Source of the DNA: Galbitalea sp036266835
GTDB taxonomy: Bacteria > Actinomycetota > Actinomycetes > Actinomycetales > Microbacteriaceae
NCBI GenBank assembly: GCA_036266835.1
Contig: DATAXD010000063.1
Location: 1-33,276 of the forward strand
Length of the DNA stretch: 33,276 nucleotides
Direction of reading: 5' to 3'
The notes under the pieces are model-generated. The model was not told the DNA's origin, did no database searches, and worked only from the letters and a program-made list of their open reading frames with translations. Below are positions 6,751 through 16,067 of the stretch, piece by piece. Position numbers and translations under genes: made by a program. Each line of letters begins with the position of its first letter. Within the stretch, counting starts at the first letter, position 1.

Positions 6751-8331
6751 CTTTGTGCGCCCGAATACCCCGCCGATTACCAGTCCGGCAAGGCCGACGC
6801 CACAGGCCAGCAGTTCGATCGGCTCGCCCAGCCACGTCGCGGGGGTGATCGTGTTGCTGAGCGGGACCGTTTCGACAAGCGCGCCCGGCTTGTAGGTCGG
6901 CAGCTGCGCGACGGTCTGCCCGTTCGGAAGAATGATCGCGGTAGTGCCGACTGTCGAGTCGTTGACGAGCGTGCGGCCCAGTTCCATGGCGCGGATGCGA
7001 GCGATCGCCAGTTGCTGGACGCTCTCGTCGGTGCGTCCGAAGTCGGCGTTGTTGGTTTGCGCGATGAGAATTTGTGCGCCCGAGGTGATCGAGTCACGCA
7101 TCACCCCGTCGTCCGTGATGTCGAAGCAGATGTCAATCCCCGCGATAACGCCGTTCACATCGAAAGTCGTGTTAGTCGTCCCCGGCGTGTAGTTGCGCCC
7201 CACAAGATCAATGAGGCTGGGGGCGAGGGCACGCCAAAACGCCCGGTTGGGAATGTATTCGCCGAACGGAACGGGGTGCTTCTTGTCGTAGTGGTCGACC
7301 TCGCCCTTGCCGTACTCCCACAGCAGGGAGGTGTTGAAATACTTGGAGCCGCGATGCTGGATCGTGCCAGCGAGCAGAGGCGCGTGCATCCGCTGGGAAA
7401 TGTCGTTGAACTCGGTCGCGGCGAGTTGATGGTCGGCAGCGTCGTCGGCGGCAACCGGATCGATGTCACTTGCGCCCTCCGGCCAGATGACCATGTCCAC
7501 TTTGCGTTTCTCGGTGAACAGCGGCTCGGTCGCCTCGTATTGCGCGGCGAGCAGGTCGCCGTATTGGTGCGGCTCGAAGTAGCCTGCGGGACCGGCGCCC
7601 TGGACGGCGGCAACCGTCGTTGATCCCTTCAGGATGATCGGAAAGCTTGGAATCGTGAACACCAGCGCGGTGACGCCAACTACTACCGCCATCCGCTGCA
7701 CCAGACCAATCCCCCGGGCCCCCGATTGCGTGCCGGGAACCTGGCCGACACGATAGGTCTCGATCGCTGCGGCAACGAGCAGCACCATGATGAAACCGAC
7801 CCCGGAGATTCCGATCCACGAGAACAGCCCCGCAATCGGACTCTGCGATTGCGACATGGCGGCCCGCGCCCAGGAGAATCCACCGTAGGGGAAGTTACTC
7901 GCCGCGGCCTCGCGCAGCGTCCAGAGCCCCGCTACGATCGCGGGCAGCAACACGACGCGGCAGACGAGGGACGACCAAACTCGAGGGACGACGCGATACG
8001 CGACGGACGTGGCGAGCCCGCCCAGGCCCATGTAGATCGCCTCAAGTGTCGCTAGCGCCGACAGCGGCTCGGGCCCAAGGAATCGAGCGGCCCAGGCGAT
8101 CTGCACGAAGTAGAACGTCAGGCCGCCGAGAAAGCCGACCAGGAACGCGCCGCCTGCCCGCCTGCCACTCACGCTGACCAGGAAGATTCCGATGCCGACG
8201 AACGTCATCGGCCACCACGACACATCGGGAAAACCGAGATCCATGATCGGACCGGACACCATCGCCATCAGCATCGCGACCCATAGGGGCCGCGCGGGCG
8301 CTGTCTGGGTCCAATTCATCCGGCTTCTCAC
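6733..8331 (-). CDS. lnt: Apolipoprotein N-acyltransferase
   Basis: Lnt, 532 residues, transfers the third acyl chain to the N-terminal Cys of lipoproteins at the outer face of the membrane. About six to seven hydrophobic helices fill residues 15-235, then comes the nitrilase-like catalytic domain with the full triad: Glu285 in VIWPEGASD, Lys350 in YDKKHPVPFGEYIP and Cys402 in GIDICFDIT. A final helix lies near 500-520 (ELLACGVGLAGLVIGGVF), followed by a basic tail. The GTG at 8331, 12 bases after the helY stop, or the ATG at 8319 may be the start; neither has a strong ribosome site, suggesting coupling to helY. In mycobacteria the enzyme is fused or adjacent to the mannosyltransferase Ppm1, next to rbpA; here no Ppm1 is found between lnt and rbpA. 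Confidence 0.94.
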   Translation of the reverse strand: MRSRMNWTQTAPARPLWVAMLMAMVSGPIMDLGFPDVSWWPMTFVGIGIFLVSVSGRRAGGAFLVGFLGGLTFYFVQIAWAARFLGPEPLSALATLEAIYMGLGGLATSVAYRVVPRVWSSLVCRVVLLPAIVAGLWTLREAAASNFPYGGFSWARAAMSQSQSPIAGLFSWIGISGVGFIMVLLVAAAIETYRVGQVPGTQSGARGIGLVQRMAVVVGVTALVFTIPSFPIILKGSTTVAAVQGAGPAGYFEPHQYGDLLAAQYEATEPLFTEKRKVDMVIWPEGASDIDPVAADDAADHQLAATEFNDISQRMHAPLLAGTIQHRGSKYFNTSLLWEYGKGEVDHYDKKHPVPFGEYIPNRAFWRALAPSLIDLVGRNYTPGTTNTTFDVNGVIAGIDICFDITDDGVMRDSITSGAQILIAQTNNADFGRTDESVQQLAIARIRAMELGRTLVNDSTVGTTAIILPNGQTVAQLPTYKPGALVETVPLSNTITPATWLGEPIELLACGVGLAGLVIGGVFGRTKRKSQR

Positions 8332-8343
8332 GATTGCTAAATC

Positions 8344-10776
8344 CTAGGCAACGCTGCTGTACGCGACGATTCCGCGAAATACCCGGTCCAGGGCTTCTCG
8401 AGCGACGCTGCCGACTGCCGGCTCGGCAACGATCGATAGTTGGTCGAGAAGGTCGATCGTCTGCTTGCTCCAGCGCACGAAGTCTCCCGCCGCGAGATCT
8501 GCGATCCCTAACACCGTGTCCAGCGAACCTCCGCTTGCCCACTTGTGCATCGCGAGGGTCAGCCCGGTGGACAACGGCTCGGTTCCGGGCAGGCTGTGAT
8601 CCTGCTCGAGGTCGTCGAGGCGGGCCCACAGCTCGCTGGTAGCGCCGAATGCCGCGACGAACGGTCCGCGTGGAAGGTTGCGGTCGTTTGGCGCGCCTTC
8701 GTCGCGCCGCGGCTCGAACACGAGAGACGCGGCCATCGCGGCCAGCGCTGGCGCATCGAGGTCGTCCCAGAGCCCCTGTCGGAGGGATTCGGCCACGAGG
8801 AGGTCGCGCTCACCGTAGATCCGTCGAAGCGCGCGCCCTGGCGCCTCGACGGTGAGCGAGCCGTCCGCACCCTGGGTCAGGTAGCCGAGCGCGAGCAGGA
8901 TGTCGGTGACTCGGTCGAACACCTTCGCGACAGCTCCGGTACGGCTGCGGATTTGGGTCGCCAGCCTGTCGGTTTCGCGCTTCAGCTTCCACCAGCGTTC
9001 GCCCCACCGCGAGTGCGATTCGCGATCGGGACAGCTGTTGCACGGATGCTGCTTAAGCCGGGCGCGCAGCGCGGACAACTGGCGCTGTCGGCGCTCACGC
9101 TCGCCCCGACCCTGCTGGTCCGGTCGGGTGGTCGACTTTCGTTCGAGGTCGCTCAGTTCCCGTCGGATACCGGCGTACTCGGTGAAATCACCGAGGTGGC
9201 AGGTCATCGAGCGCGCATAACCCTCGAGAGCCTGCTGCTGGGACCGAACCTTTCGAGCGAGATCGACCACGGCCCGGTCAGCCTGAAACTGCGCGAATGA
9301 CGACTCGAGGATCTCACGGGTGCGGTCTCGACCGAATTGCTCGATCAGGTTGACCGCCATGTTGTAGGTCGGCGTGAAGCTGGAATTGAGCGGATACGTT
9401 CGGCGGCTGGCGAGTGCGGCAACCGCCTGCGGGTCGAGTCCGTCGACCCACTGGATCACGGAGTGTCCCTCCACGTCGATTCCGCGACGACCGGCGCGAC
9501 CCGTGAGCTGGGTGTACTCCCCCGGTGTGATCGGCACACGGCTCTCGCCGTTGAACTTCTCCAGCTTCTCGAGCACGACCGTGCGCGCCGGCATGTTGAT
9601 GCCGAGGGCCAGAGTCTCGGTCGCGAAGACCAGTTTTACGAGCTTCAAACGGAAGAGTTCCTCGACGACTTCCTTGAATGCGGGGAGCATGCCGGCGTGA
9701 TGCGCGGCGACTCCTCGTTCGAGTCCTTCGAGCCACTCCCAGTAGCCGAGAACCGCCAGATCCTCGTCCCGGAGCGTTCGACAGCGTTCCTCGACAATCG
9801 CCCGGATTTCGTCGCGCTCGTTCTTCTGGGTGAGGCGCACTCCGGCCCGAAGGACCTGGGCGACCGCCGCGTCGCATCCGACTCTCGAGAATATGAAGAA
9901 AATCGCCGGAAGCAGGTTTCGCGACTCGAGTAGCGCGACAACATCCGGTCGATCCATCCGGGACTCGCCGCGGCGTCCACGATAGGACTGGTACCGCGCC
10001 TTATCGCGTGCCTGCCGGGCGTTGAGAGATCTCCCGCCGAAGGTTGCAATCTGAACCAGTTCGGGATTGACCCGGTTCGTCGCGGCGAGACCCGAGGAGT
10101 CGAACAGGTCGAGCAGCCGAGTCCGCACCAGCACGTGCTGCTCCAGCGGTACCGGGCGTTCCTCGGAAACGATCACATCGGTGTCACCGCGGACGGCCTG
10201 CAGCCAGTCACCGAACTCTTCGGCGTTGGACACGGTCGCACTCAGCGACACCAGGCGCACTGAGGGCGGGAGGTGGATGATGACTTCTTCCCAAACCGCG
10301 CCCCGGAACCGGTCTGCGAGATAGTGCACCTCGTCCATCACAACGTGCGTCAGATTTCCCAGCAGACTCGAGTCCGCGTACAACATGTTGCGAAGGACTT
10401 CCGTCGTCATGACCACGATTCGGGCACCCGAGTTGATGTTCGTGTCCCCGGTGAGAAGGCCTACCTGGCTCGTACCGTACTCCGCGACGAGCTCCTGATA
10501 CTTCTGGTTACTGAGGGCCTTCATCGGCGCGGTGTAAAACACCTTGTCGCGGGCATCCTGCATGGCGAGATAGATCGCGAACTCGGCCACGATCGTCTTG
10601 CCGGCTCCCGTTGGCGCCGCGACGAGAACGCTGTTACCGCGCTCGATCGACGAGCAGGCCGCGATCTGGAACGAGTCGAGGTCGAATCGCTGGTGGGCGC
10701 GAAACGCCTCGAGCATTGGGAACTCGCTACGTGCGCGAGATGCGGCGAATCGCTCCGCCGGTGAAGGACTGGTCAT
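8344..10776 (-). CDS. helY: Ski2-like DEVH-box RNA helicase
   Basis: Superfamily 2 helicase of 810 residues of the Ski2/Mtr4-like type, matching mycobacterial HelY in motifs and neighbourhood. Walker A is VAAPTGAGKT near residue 53, motif II is VMDEVHYL, motif III is SLSATVSN, a motif IV-type region follows, and motif VI is QLTGRAGRRGID. The C-terminal third holds a small Cys cluster (HPCNSCPDRESHSRW) typical of HelY proteins and the helical DSHCT-like domain. It probably unwinds structured RNA in processing or decay. The ATG at 10776 lies 6 bases after the tatC stop without a strong ribosome site, so it is likely translationally coupled. The order tatA-tatC-helY is conserved in actinobacteria. 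Confidence 0.93.
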   Translation of the reverse strand: MTSPSPAERFAASRARSEFPMLEAFRAHQRFDLDSFQIAACSSIERGNSVLVAAPTGAGKTIVAEFAIYLAMQDARDKVFYTAPMKALSNQKYQELVAEYGTSQVGLLTGDTNINSGARIVVMTTEVLRNMLYADSSLLGNLTHVVMDEVHYLADRFRGAVWEEVIIHLPPSVRLVSLSATVSNAEEFGDWLQAVRGDTDVIVSEERPVPLEQHVLVRTRLLDLFDSSGLAATNRVNPELVQIATFGGRSLNARQARDKARYQSYRGRRGESRMDRPDVVALLESRNLLPAIFFIFSRVGCDAAVAQVLRAGVRLTQKNERDEIRAIVEERCRTLRDEDLAVLGYWEWLEGLERGVAAHHAGMLPAFKEVVEELFRLKLVKLVFATETLALGINMPARTVVLEKLEKFNGESRVPITPGEYTQLTGRAGRRGIDVEGHSVIQWVDGLDPQAVAALASRRTYPLNSSFTPTYNMAVNLIEQFGRDRTREILESSFAQFQADRAVVDLARKVRSQQQALEGYARSMTCHLGDFTEYAGIRRELSDLERKSTTRPDQQGRGERERRQRQLSALRARLKQHPCNSCPDRESHSRWGERWWKLKRETDRLATQIRSRTGAVAKVFDRVTDILLALGYLTQGADGSLTVEAPGRALRRIYGERDLLVAESLRQGLWDDLDAPALAAMAASLVFEPRRDEGAPNDRNLPRGPFVAAFGATSELWARLDDLEQDHSLPGTEPLSTGLTLAMHKWASGGSLDTVLGIADLAAGDFVRWSKQTIDLLDQLSIVAEPAVGSVAREALDRVFRGIVAYSSVA

Positions 10777-10782
10777 CGTAAG

Positions 10783-11577
10783 CTACGCGGCGATCTCGGC
10801 GCTGAAGGCATCCAGTCGTCGGGCGACGGCGCGGTCGTGCAGGTGGGTGATGAGCACGGCAACGAAGTACAGGGCGATAATCGGCAGCGCGAGGGCGAAC
10901 ATCGAGATGATGTCTGCAGATGGCGTCACGATCGCGGCGAACACGACGACGAGCAGTACCGCAATCCGCCAGCCCTTGAGGATGGATTTCGACGCGAGAA
11001 TTCCTATGAAGTTCAGGAATACGAGCACGACCGGAAGCACGAATCCAATGCCAACCGCGATCATCAGCTTGGTGATGAACGAGACGTAATCGTCTGTGCT
11101 GATGAAGGAGGTCGACTCGGCCGGGGCAAAACTAGTGAGCAGGTCGACCAGCCTGGGCAGCAGAATCCAGCCGATAGCGCAGCCAATCAGGAAAAGCGGG
11201 ATGGCCGAACCGAGAAACCCGTACACGTAGCGGCGTTCACGTTTCTTGAGCCCTGGGACGATGAACGCCCACAACTCGTATAGCCAGATCGGGCTCGACA
11301 CCACGATGCCCATTGTGATCGCGAGCTGGATCTCAATGTCGAATGGGCTCGTGAGCCCGGGAAAGTTCAGTTCGACGTGTCGGTGGGTGAGCTTGGCGGC
11401 CTCGGCTACCGGCGCAATGAGGAAGTTGAACACAGGACGAACCAGGAACCAGCATCCAATCGATGCGACGACGACGGCGACCGCCGCGATGACCAGCCGT
11501 TTGCGGAGCTCGACGAGATGAGCGCGAAGGCTCATTCGCCCTTCCCTGTTGTCGCTCCGCCTACGTCTAGTCGCCAC
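10783..11577 (-). CDS. tatC: Sec-independent protein translocase TatC
   Basis: TatC, 264 residues, the multi-spanning receptor for twin-arginine signal peptides. The conserved N-terminal segment SLRAHLVELRKRL precedes helix 1. Six hydrophobic helices follow, with the typical periplasmic loop and SPIWLYELWAFIVPGLKKRERRY-like region (an F-x-x-P-G-L-x-x-x-E motif). GTG 11577 gives a basic NREGRM lead that resembles related actinobacterial TatC proteins; ATG 11535, behind AGGGAAGGG, is an alternative. It begins 5 bases after the tatA stop, so the two are one operon. Confidence 0.96.
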   Translation of the reverse strand: MATRRRRSDNREGRMSLRAHLVELRKRLVIAAVAVVVASIGCWFLVRPVFNFLIAPVAEAAKLTHRHVELNFPGLTSPFDIEIQLAITMGIVVSSPIWLYELWAFIVPGLKKRERRYVYGFLGSAIPLFLIGCAIGWILLPRLVDLLTSFAPAESTSFISTDDYVSFITKLMIAVGIGFVLPVVLVFLNFIGILASKSILKGWRIAVLLVVVFAAIVTPSADIISMFALALPIIALYFVAVLITHLHDRAVARRLDAFSAEIAA

Positions 11578-11582
11578 CGACC

Positions 11583-11804
11583 CTAAGACTTCGGTGCCTG
11601 GTTGGTCGTCTCATCGGTCGACGCAGTGGAATCCGACTTGGTTGCGGCGCCGGACTCCTCGCCCTTTTTCATTTCCGCCTTAAACGCGTTACGAGACTGC
11701 CCGATCGAGCGAGCAAGCGCCGGAAGTCTGGCCGCACCAAAGAGAAGGACCACGACGGCGAGCAGAATGAGTGGGGTCCATCCGCGGAACAGGTCATCCA
11801 GCAT
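11583..11804 (-). CDS. tatA: Sec-independent protein translocase TatA
   Basis: TatA, 73 residues, the pore-forming component of the Tat system. A single N-terminal helix (LILLAVVVLLFG) is followed by the conserved hinge and amphipathic helix (ARLPALARSIGQSRNAFKAEMKK) and a Ser/Thr/Glu-rich disordered tail. The W-x-P lead and FG hinge are as in actinobacterial TatA. It is separated from the upstream pafC stop by 110 bases. That gap contains a possible minus-strand -10 (TAAAAT, plus-strand 11855-11860) without a good -35, so tatA may have its own promoter. Confidence 0.94.
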   Translation of the reverse strand: MLDDLFRGWTPLILLAVVVLLFGAARLPALARSIGQSRNAFKAEMKKGEESGAATKSDSTASTDETTNQAPKS

Positions 11805-11914
11805 GTGTGATGCGCTTCTTTCACTTCGAGTGCGCGCGGGTGCGCGATGCGATCATTTTACCCCGCGCGGTGCCTGGTCGACTGTAACTGCCGCGGTTCA
11901 CAGGAACGCGTGCG

Positions 11915-12931
11915 TTACTCGTACCGCGCTGCTCCGGCGGCCGCCCACTCCCGCACGGCGGCCCGAGCGTCGGGCGGCCCGGTCACGATCGCGACCCCGG
12001 GCATACTCGCAATCAGCCGCTTAAGCCCGTGGTAGTGGGAGACGCGCACCGAGGTGTTCAGCCTGCCATCCTTCTCGACCGACACAGCGCCATCGGGAAT
12101 GTAGTCGGCGAGCAGCGGCGCCGCGCTCGCCACAACATCGATCGTCACGGTGAGGTCGTCGGCGGACCCTTCGAACAGCGAGTCGGGCAGCTTGACGTCA
12201 GCCGCGCCGTGGGTAATCGGCTCGGTGGTCACCGACGGGTTCGAAATCCGGTCGAGCCGGAAGGTGCGGATTGCCTCGCGCAAATGACACCAGGCACGCA
12301 GGTACCAGTCCGCATCGAGCGATTCGACCCGCAGCGGGTCCACGCGGCGCCGCTCGCGCTCACCGCGCGAATTAAGGTAGTCAAATTCGAGCTGGACGCC
12401 GGCATCCACCGAGTCGCGGATGAGCGTGAGCGTGTCGTCCATGCCGCCGGATTGCACGGTTAGCTGGCTCGGCGTCGAGGATGCACCGCGCGACAGCTTC
12501 GCCGTGAGAGTTGCGATCGCGGTTCGATTCGCGTGCTCGGGAAGGGATGACAGATACTGGAGCCCCGCGATCAGCGCCGCCGCCTCCCGCGCCGAGAACC
12601 GCGGCGAGTCATCGATCGCCACGCGGTGAGTGAGGATGATCTGGTCATTCTCCTCGAGGTCGTCCCAGGAGATATCGAACAAGTCTTCGTGCTGGTATTG
12701 GGCCGTTTCACCCGGAATTCCGGAGACGCCGATCAGCCTGACCGCCTCGCGGATTTGCTCCTTCGTCATCCCGAAATGAGTGGCGGTCTCCTCGACGCTG
12801 ACGCGATCGTGATCCATCAGGTATGGCACGAGCGACAGCAGGAAGGTGAGCTTGTCCTGCGCCTGCAGGGGCGGAATCCGGTTGGCCGCAGCCCTGGTCG
12901 TCTTCGTTTTCCTGGATCCGGCGTCAGCCAT
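11915..12931 (-). CDS. pafC: WYL-domain transcriptional regulator PafC
   Basis: WYL-domain regulator of 338 residues, second of a coupled pair. It has a basic N-terminal extension, a winged-helix segment (QDKLTFLLSLVPYLMDHD, then VSVEETATHFGMTKEQIREAVRLI), the WYL domain (LEFDYLNSRGERERRRVDPLRVESLDADWYLRAWCHLREAIRTFRLDRI) and a C-terminal extension. In mycobacteria the PafB-PafC heterodimer activates the LexA-independent DNA-damage response and its WYL domains sense single-stranded DNA. The ATG overlaps the end of pafB by 8 bases, so the pair should be made in equal amounts. It precedes tatA, as in Mycobacterium. Confidence 0.93.
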   Translation of the reverse strand: MADAGSRKTKTTRAAANRIPPLQAQDKLTFLLSLVPYLMDHDRVSVEETATHFGMTKEQIREAVRLIGVSGIPGETAQYQHEDLFDISWDDLEENDQIILTHRVAIDDSPRFSAREAAALIAGLQYLSSLPEHANRTAIATLTAKLSRGASSTPSQLTVQSGGMDDTLTLIRDSVDAGVQLEFDYLNSRGERERRRVDPLRVESLDADWYLRAWCHLREAIRTFRLDRISNPSVTTEPITHGAADVKLPDSLFEGSADDLTVTIDVVASAAPLLADYIPDGAVSVEKDGRLNTSVRVSHYHGLKRLIASMPGVAIVTGPPDARAAVREWAAAGAARYE

Positions 12932-13913
12932 GGTCGGCCACCGTTCGCGCCAGTCGATCGTGCACCGCTGTCCTTAGCGCATCAGGAGAAAGAACCAGGA
13001 CTTCGGGGCCGTACCCGGCCAGTTCGTCCGCCAGCAGATCCAGGTCCGAGTAATGGAGGGTGAGAATCGATCCTTGGACGGTGGTGTCCCTGCGCTTGCT
13101 GAGGCGCGTCGCCGCATCGGATTCGGGTTCGACTTCCACCGTCCCGGTCCGCGAATCCCACAGCCGATCGAGCTCTGCTTTTGCGGCATCCGTTGCGGAT
13201 TCCGGAAAGGCCGAGTAGCGCGTGTTCGTGGTCGTGATCGGAGTGACTATCCGGCGCAGGAGGAAGTTGCGCGTGCCTGCCGCATCCTGGTCCTCACCGT
13301 GCAGGATCCACCGGCCTTCACGCTGGATGAGGGCGATCGGAGCGATCGTGCGCACCCTGGCATCCTGCTCCCCCGGTTTCAGGTACCCGAACCGTACGAT
13401 GACGTGCTTGTCGAGTGCGGCGGTCAGCGGCTCGAAGGCCACATCACGCACACGCAGGCGGGGGGCGTATCCAATCACCGGTTCATCGGTGACCACGCCG
13501 AGCGATCGCAACTTCAAGATGGCGCGGCGCGACTCCCCGGAGATTGATCCTTCGCGCCACACCATGGCCGCAAGATTGAGCAGGGTGGTCTCTTCAGGCG
13601 AAAACGAGATGTCGGACGGCAGTTCGTAGTCGCCGCGCGGGATTCGGTACCGAAGATTCTGGTTGTTGCCCGATTGACCGGGCGAGTCGATCGTCTCGAG
13701 CGGAACACCGAGGTCGCGGATGTCATCCTTGTCGCGCTCGAATTGGCGTTCCAGATTCGCGTTGTCACCCGATGTCGAATACCGCTGCCGATAGCCCTGC
13801 ACGGTCGACAGGATTTCGGATTTGGTCAGTCCGGCTTCCGTCGCGAGCAACGCGAGAACGAGGCTGAAAAGCCGTTCCTCGACGGGTATTCGCGATTGTG
13901 CAGCAGCTGACAC
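12924..13913 (-). CDS. pafB: WYL-domain transcriptional regulator PafB
   Basis: WYL-domain regulator of 329 residues, first gene of the pafBC pair. The N-terminal winged helix (ERLFSLVLALLATEAGLTKSEIL) leads to the linker with ERDKDDIRDLGVPLE, a hallmark of this family. The WYL domain follows (VIVRFGYLKPGEQDARVRTIAPIALIQREGRWILHGED) and then the C-terminal WCX-type domain. GTG 13913 is chosen because AAGGAAG lies seven bases upstream. With PafC it forms the mycobacterial DNA-damage activator. No pafA, the Pup ligase gene that gave the pair its name, is next to it: the upstream neighbour is the FKBP lipoprotein. Confidence 0.93.
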   Translation of the reverse strand: MSAAAQSRIPVEERLFSLVLALLATEAGLTKSEILSTVQGYRQRYSTSGDNANLERQFERDKDDIRDLGVPLETIDSPGQSGNNQNLRYRIPRGDYELPSDISFSPEETTLLNLAAMVWREGSISGESRRAILKLRSLGVVTDEPVIGYAPRLRVRDVAFEPLTAALDKHVIVRFGYLKPGEQDARVRTIAPIALIQREGRWILHGEDQDAAGTRNFLLRRIVTPITTTNTRYSAFPESATDAAKAELDRLWDSRTGTVEVEPESDAATRLSKRRDTTVQGSILTLHYSDLDLLADELAGYGPEVLVLSPDALRTAVHDRLARTVADHG

Positions 13914-13998
13914 GTCGGCGCTTCCTTATCGGCTAACGGGTGGTGGGACGATCGACACCCGGCCAGTGTCTGAAACCTGAGGCCAACACTAATCGCTT

Positions 13999-15048
13999 CT
14001 AGTAGGTCCCCAGTATGTCGTAGACGAAGATGAGGGTTTCGCCGGTCGGGTACCCCGAAGGCTCCTTGCCGCTCGGATAGGCATCCTTGGGCGGAATGAC
14101 CACGAGCACCTGGCTGCCGACGCGCTGACCGACGAGTGCCTCAACCGAACTCGCGTCCAGCGTGTAACCGGCCGCGTTCTGGGTGAGGTTGTTCGACTTC
14201 ACCGCGGTGATCGGGGACAGCTTGTAGTAGCGCGGCGAATGAGTCTTCCAGGTCGAGTCGAAGGTTCCCGTCGGAGCGGGATCCGTCCAGGCGATCGCCT
14301 GCACCTGCAGAAGGACCGTTTGCCCGTCTTTGACCTTTTCGCCGCTGCCTCCGCGCACCACCTCGACCTGCACCGTCTTGGGCGGCTCCTGCAGATCCAG
14401 GGTGAGACCAGGAGTTCCATCCGGTGCCGTCACCACCGACGGGAAGCCGGACTGCAGCGGCTGAAGGATGCCGACCGAGCGACCGCGGTAGCCCTTTGTG
14501 ATGTCGATGATCACCACGATCGAGGTCTTGGGCGCCACATCGTTCTGCTCCGCCGTGGCTGCGGATCCGAAGTAGTCCTTGGCAGTGAGCACAGTCGCGA
14601 TGCGTGAGCCGACGCGCTGGCACTCCAGCGACTTGGAGATCGTGCTCTTCAGCCCCACGGTGAGCTGCGTACCACCGCCCTTGGTGAACCCGGCCGAGGT
14701 CTTCGTCGAGCCCTGAAGAGTGCCGTCCGCGCCGGTGTAGACCGAGATCTGGGTGTCGGCGATGTCGTCGGGGCCGAGCAACAGGCCGGTGCCCTTTTTC
14801 ACGTCAGAAACCTCGATGCGACTGGCGATGGTCGGGGTCGGGATCTTTGTCTTCGGGCTCTGTCCCAGCGCGCCGGGGGCGGAGATCGAATCGGATGCCG
14901 CTCCCGAGTGATACGCGGGGATACAGTTCTGCACTTCGGCGGGAAGGTCGGCGCAAGCGGCGACACTGACCACGAAGGCCGAGGCAAGAACAATCGCGGC
15001 AATCTTGCGCACGAGACCAACTTTCGAGTCGCGACCAATCACGTTCAT
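13999..15048 (-). CDS. Lipoprotein with tandem FKBP-type peptidyl-prolyl isomerase domains
   Basis: Exported FKBP-like protein of 349 residues. A signal peptide (VRKIAAIVLASAFVVS) ends in the lipobox VAAC, so the mature protein should be lipid-anchored at Cys32, a likely Lnt substrate. Two FKBP-like modules are read: a degenerate first one around 80-200 and a second one from about 230 to the end. The second holds VKDGQTVLLQVQAIAW, WKTHSPRYYKL, LVGQRVGSQVLVVIPPKDAYP and the closing LIFVYDIL. Its ATG overlaps the trmI stop (TAATG), implying coupling; an internal GTG at 15012 would give a shorter, cleaner signal peptide. It probably helps fold secreted proteins. It occupies the place where mycobacteria carry Pup-proteasome genes. 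Confidence 0.9.
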   Translation of the reverse strand: MNVIGRDSKVGLVRKIAAIVLASAFVVSVAACADLPAEVQNCIPAYHSGAASDSISAPGALGQSPKTKIPTPTIASRIEVSDVKKGTGLLLGPDDIADTQISVYTGADGTLQGSTKTSAGFTKGGGTQLTVGLKSTISKSLECQRVGSRIATVLTAKDYFGSAATAEQNDVAPKTSIVVIIDITKGYRGRSVGILQPLQSGFPSVVTAPDGTPGLTLDLQEPPKTVQVEVVRGGSGEKVKDGQTVLLQVQAIAWTDPAPTGTFDSTWKTHSPRYYKLSPITAVKSNNLTQNAAGYTLDASSVEALVGQRVGSQVLVVIPPKDAYPSGKEPSGYPTGETLIFVYDILGTY

Positions 15049-16067
15049 TACTCTAACGGGTCTCCATCTTGCGTTTTGCTGATGCTCGCGGCGGATGCCG
15101 CGTCCGCCGCCGCGCGTGCCTCGCGCACGGATTTGCGCAGGCTCTTATCGCTTGCTGTTCTGTCCCCAAGTGCGCCCGGAGTCCAGACCTCGACGTCGTC
15201 ATCGGAGTAGTCCGACTTGGATGCCCGCCGCGCTACCTCGGGAAGTCGCACCCCGGGTGCAAGTCGTCTCGCGGTCAGGAGAAAGCCGGTGTGGCCGATC
15301 ATCCGATGGTCCGGACGAACCGCGAGCCCCTCGACGTGCCAGCCGCGAACCATGGTCTCTGCGCTGTCGGGCGCGGTGAAGCGACCGGTCGATCGGATGG
15401 CTTCGGCTGTTCGCGACAGCTGAGTGACTGTTGCGACGTAACAGACGAGCACTCCACCGGGAGTCAGTGAGCTGGCGCAGGCGTCGATGCACTCCCAGGG
15501 GGCGAGCATGTCGAGAACGATTCGGTCGACCGTCGCGTCGGTGACATCCGTCGCAAGTTCCGTTGCGAGGTCGCCCACCGTAACCGTCCAGTTGTCCGGG
15601 CGCGCGCCCAGGAACGCGGCGACGTTGGCCTGGGCGATCTCGGCGAACTCACTTCGCCTCTCAAACGAATGCAGCGATCCCCCCGGCCCGATGGCGCGCA
15701 GGAGCCACAGTGAGAGAGCACCGGACCCGACGCCGGCCTCGACGACGACTGCGCCGGGAAACATGTCTCCGGCGCCAAGAATCTGGGCGGCATCCTTCGG
15801 GTAGACGATCGCTGCGCCCCGCGGCATCGACATGACGAAATCGGTGAGCAGCGGCCGGAGGGCCAGGTACTCAATGCCGTTGTTGCTCGTAACGATGGAG
15901 GCGTCGGGCGCCCCGATGATCGAGTCGTGTTTCAGGATGCCCGTGTGCGTGTGGAACTCGGCACCTGCCTCCAGGGTGATCGTGTTCAGCCGTCCCTTTG
16001 GCCCGGTGAGCTGCACGCGGTCGCCCGTGCGAAACGGACCGCTCTGACGCCTAATCGCGCCGCTCAT
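15048..16067 (-). CDS. trmI: tRNA (adenine-58-N1)-methyltransferase TrmI
   Basis: TrmI of 339 residues, which methylates N1 of A58 in the tRNA T-loop using S-adenosylmethionine. The N-terminal beta domain (PFRTGDRVQLTGPKGRLNTITL) is followed by the Rossmann domain with motif I VVEAGVGSGALSLWL near 108-122. Family segments RPLLTDFVMSMPRGAAIVYPKD and VDRIVLDMLAPWE are also present. The fold and length match mycobacterial Rv2118c. A basic, Ala-rich C-terminal tail follows the domain. The ATG overlaps the HAD gene stop by four bases (ATGA). In Mycobacterium this gene lies just upstream of the Pup-proteasome cluster. Confidence 0.95.
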   Translation of the reverse strand: MSGAIRRQSGPFRTGDRVQLTGPKGRLNTITLEAGAEFHTHTGILKHDSIIGAPDASIVTSNNGIEYLALRPLLTDFVMSMPRGAAIVYPKDAAQILGAGDMFPGAVVVEAGVGSGALSLWLLRAIGPGGSLHSFERRSEFAEIAQANVAAFLGARPDNWTVTVGDLATELATDVTDATVDRIVLDMLAPWECIDACASSLTPGGVLVCYVATVTQLSRTAEAIRSTGRFTAPDSAETMVRGWHVEGLAVRPDHRMIGHTGFLLTARRLAPGVRLPEVARRASKSDYSDDDVEVWTPGALGDRTASDKSLRKSVREARAAADAASAASISKTQDGDPLE

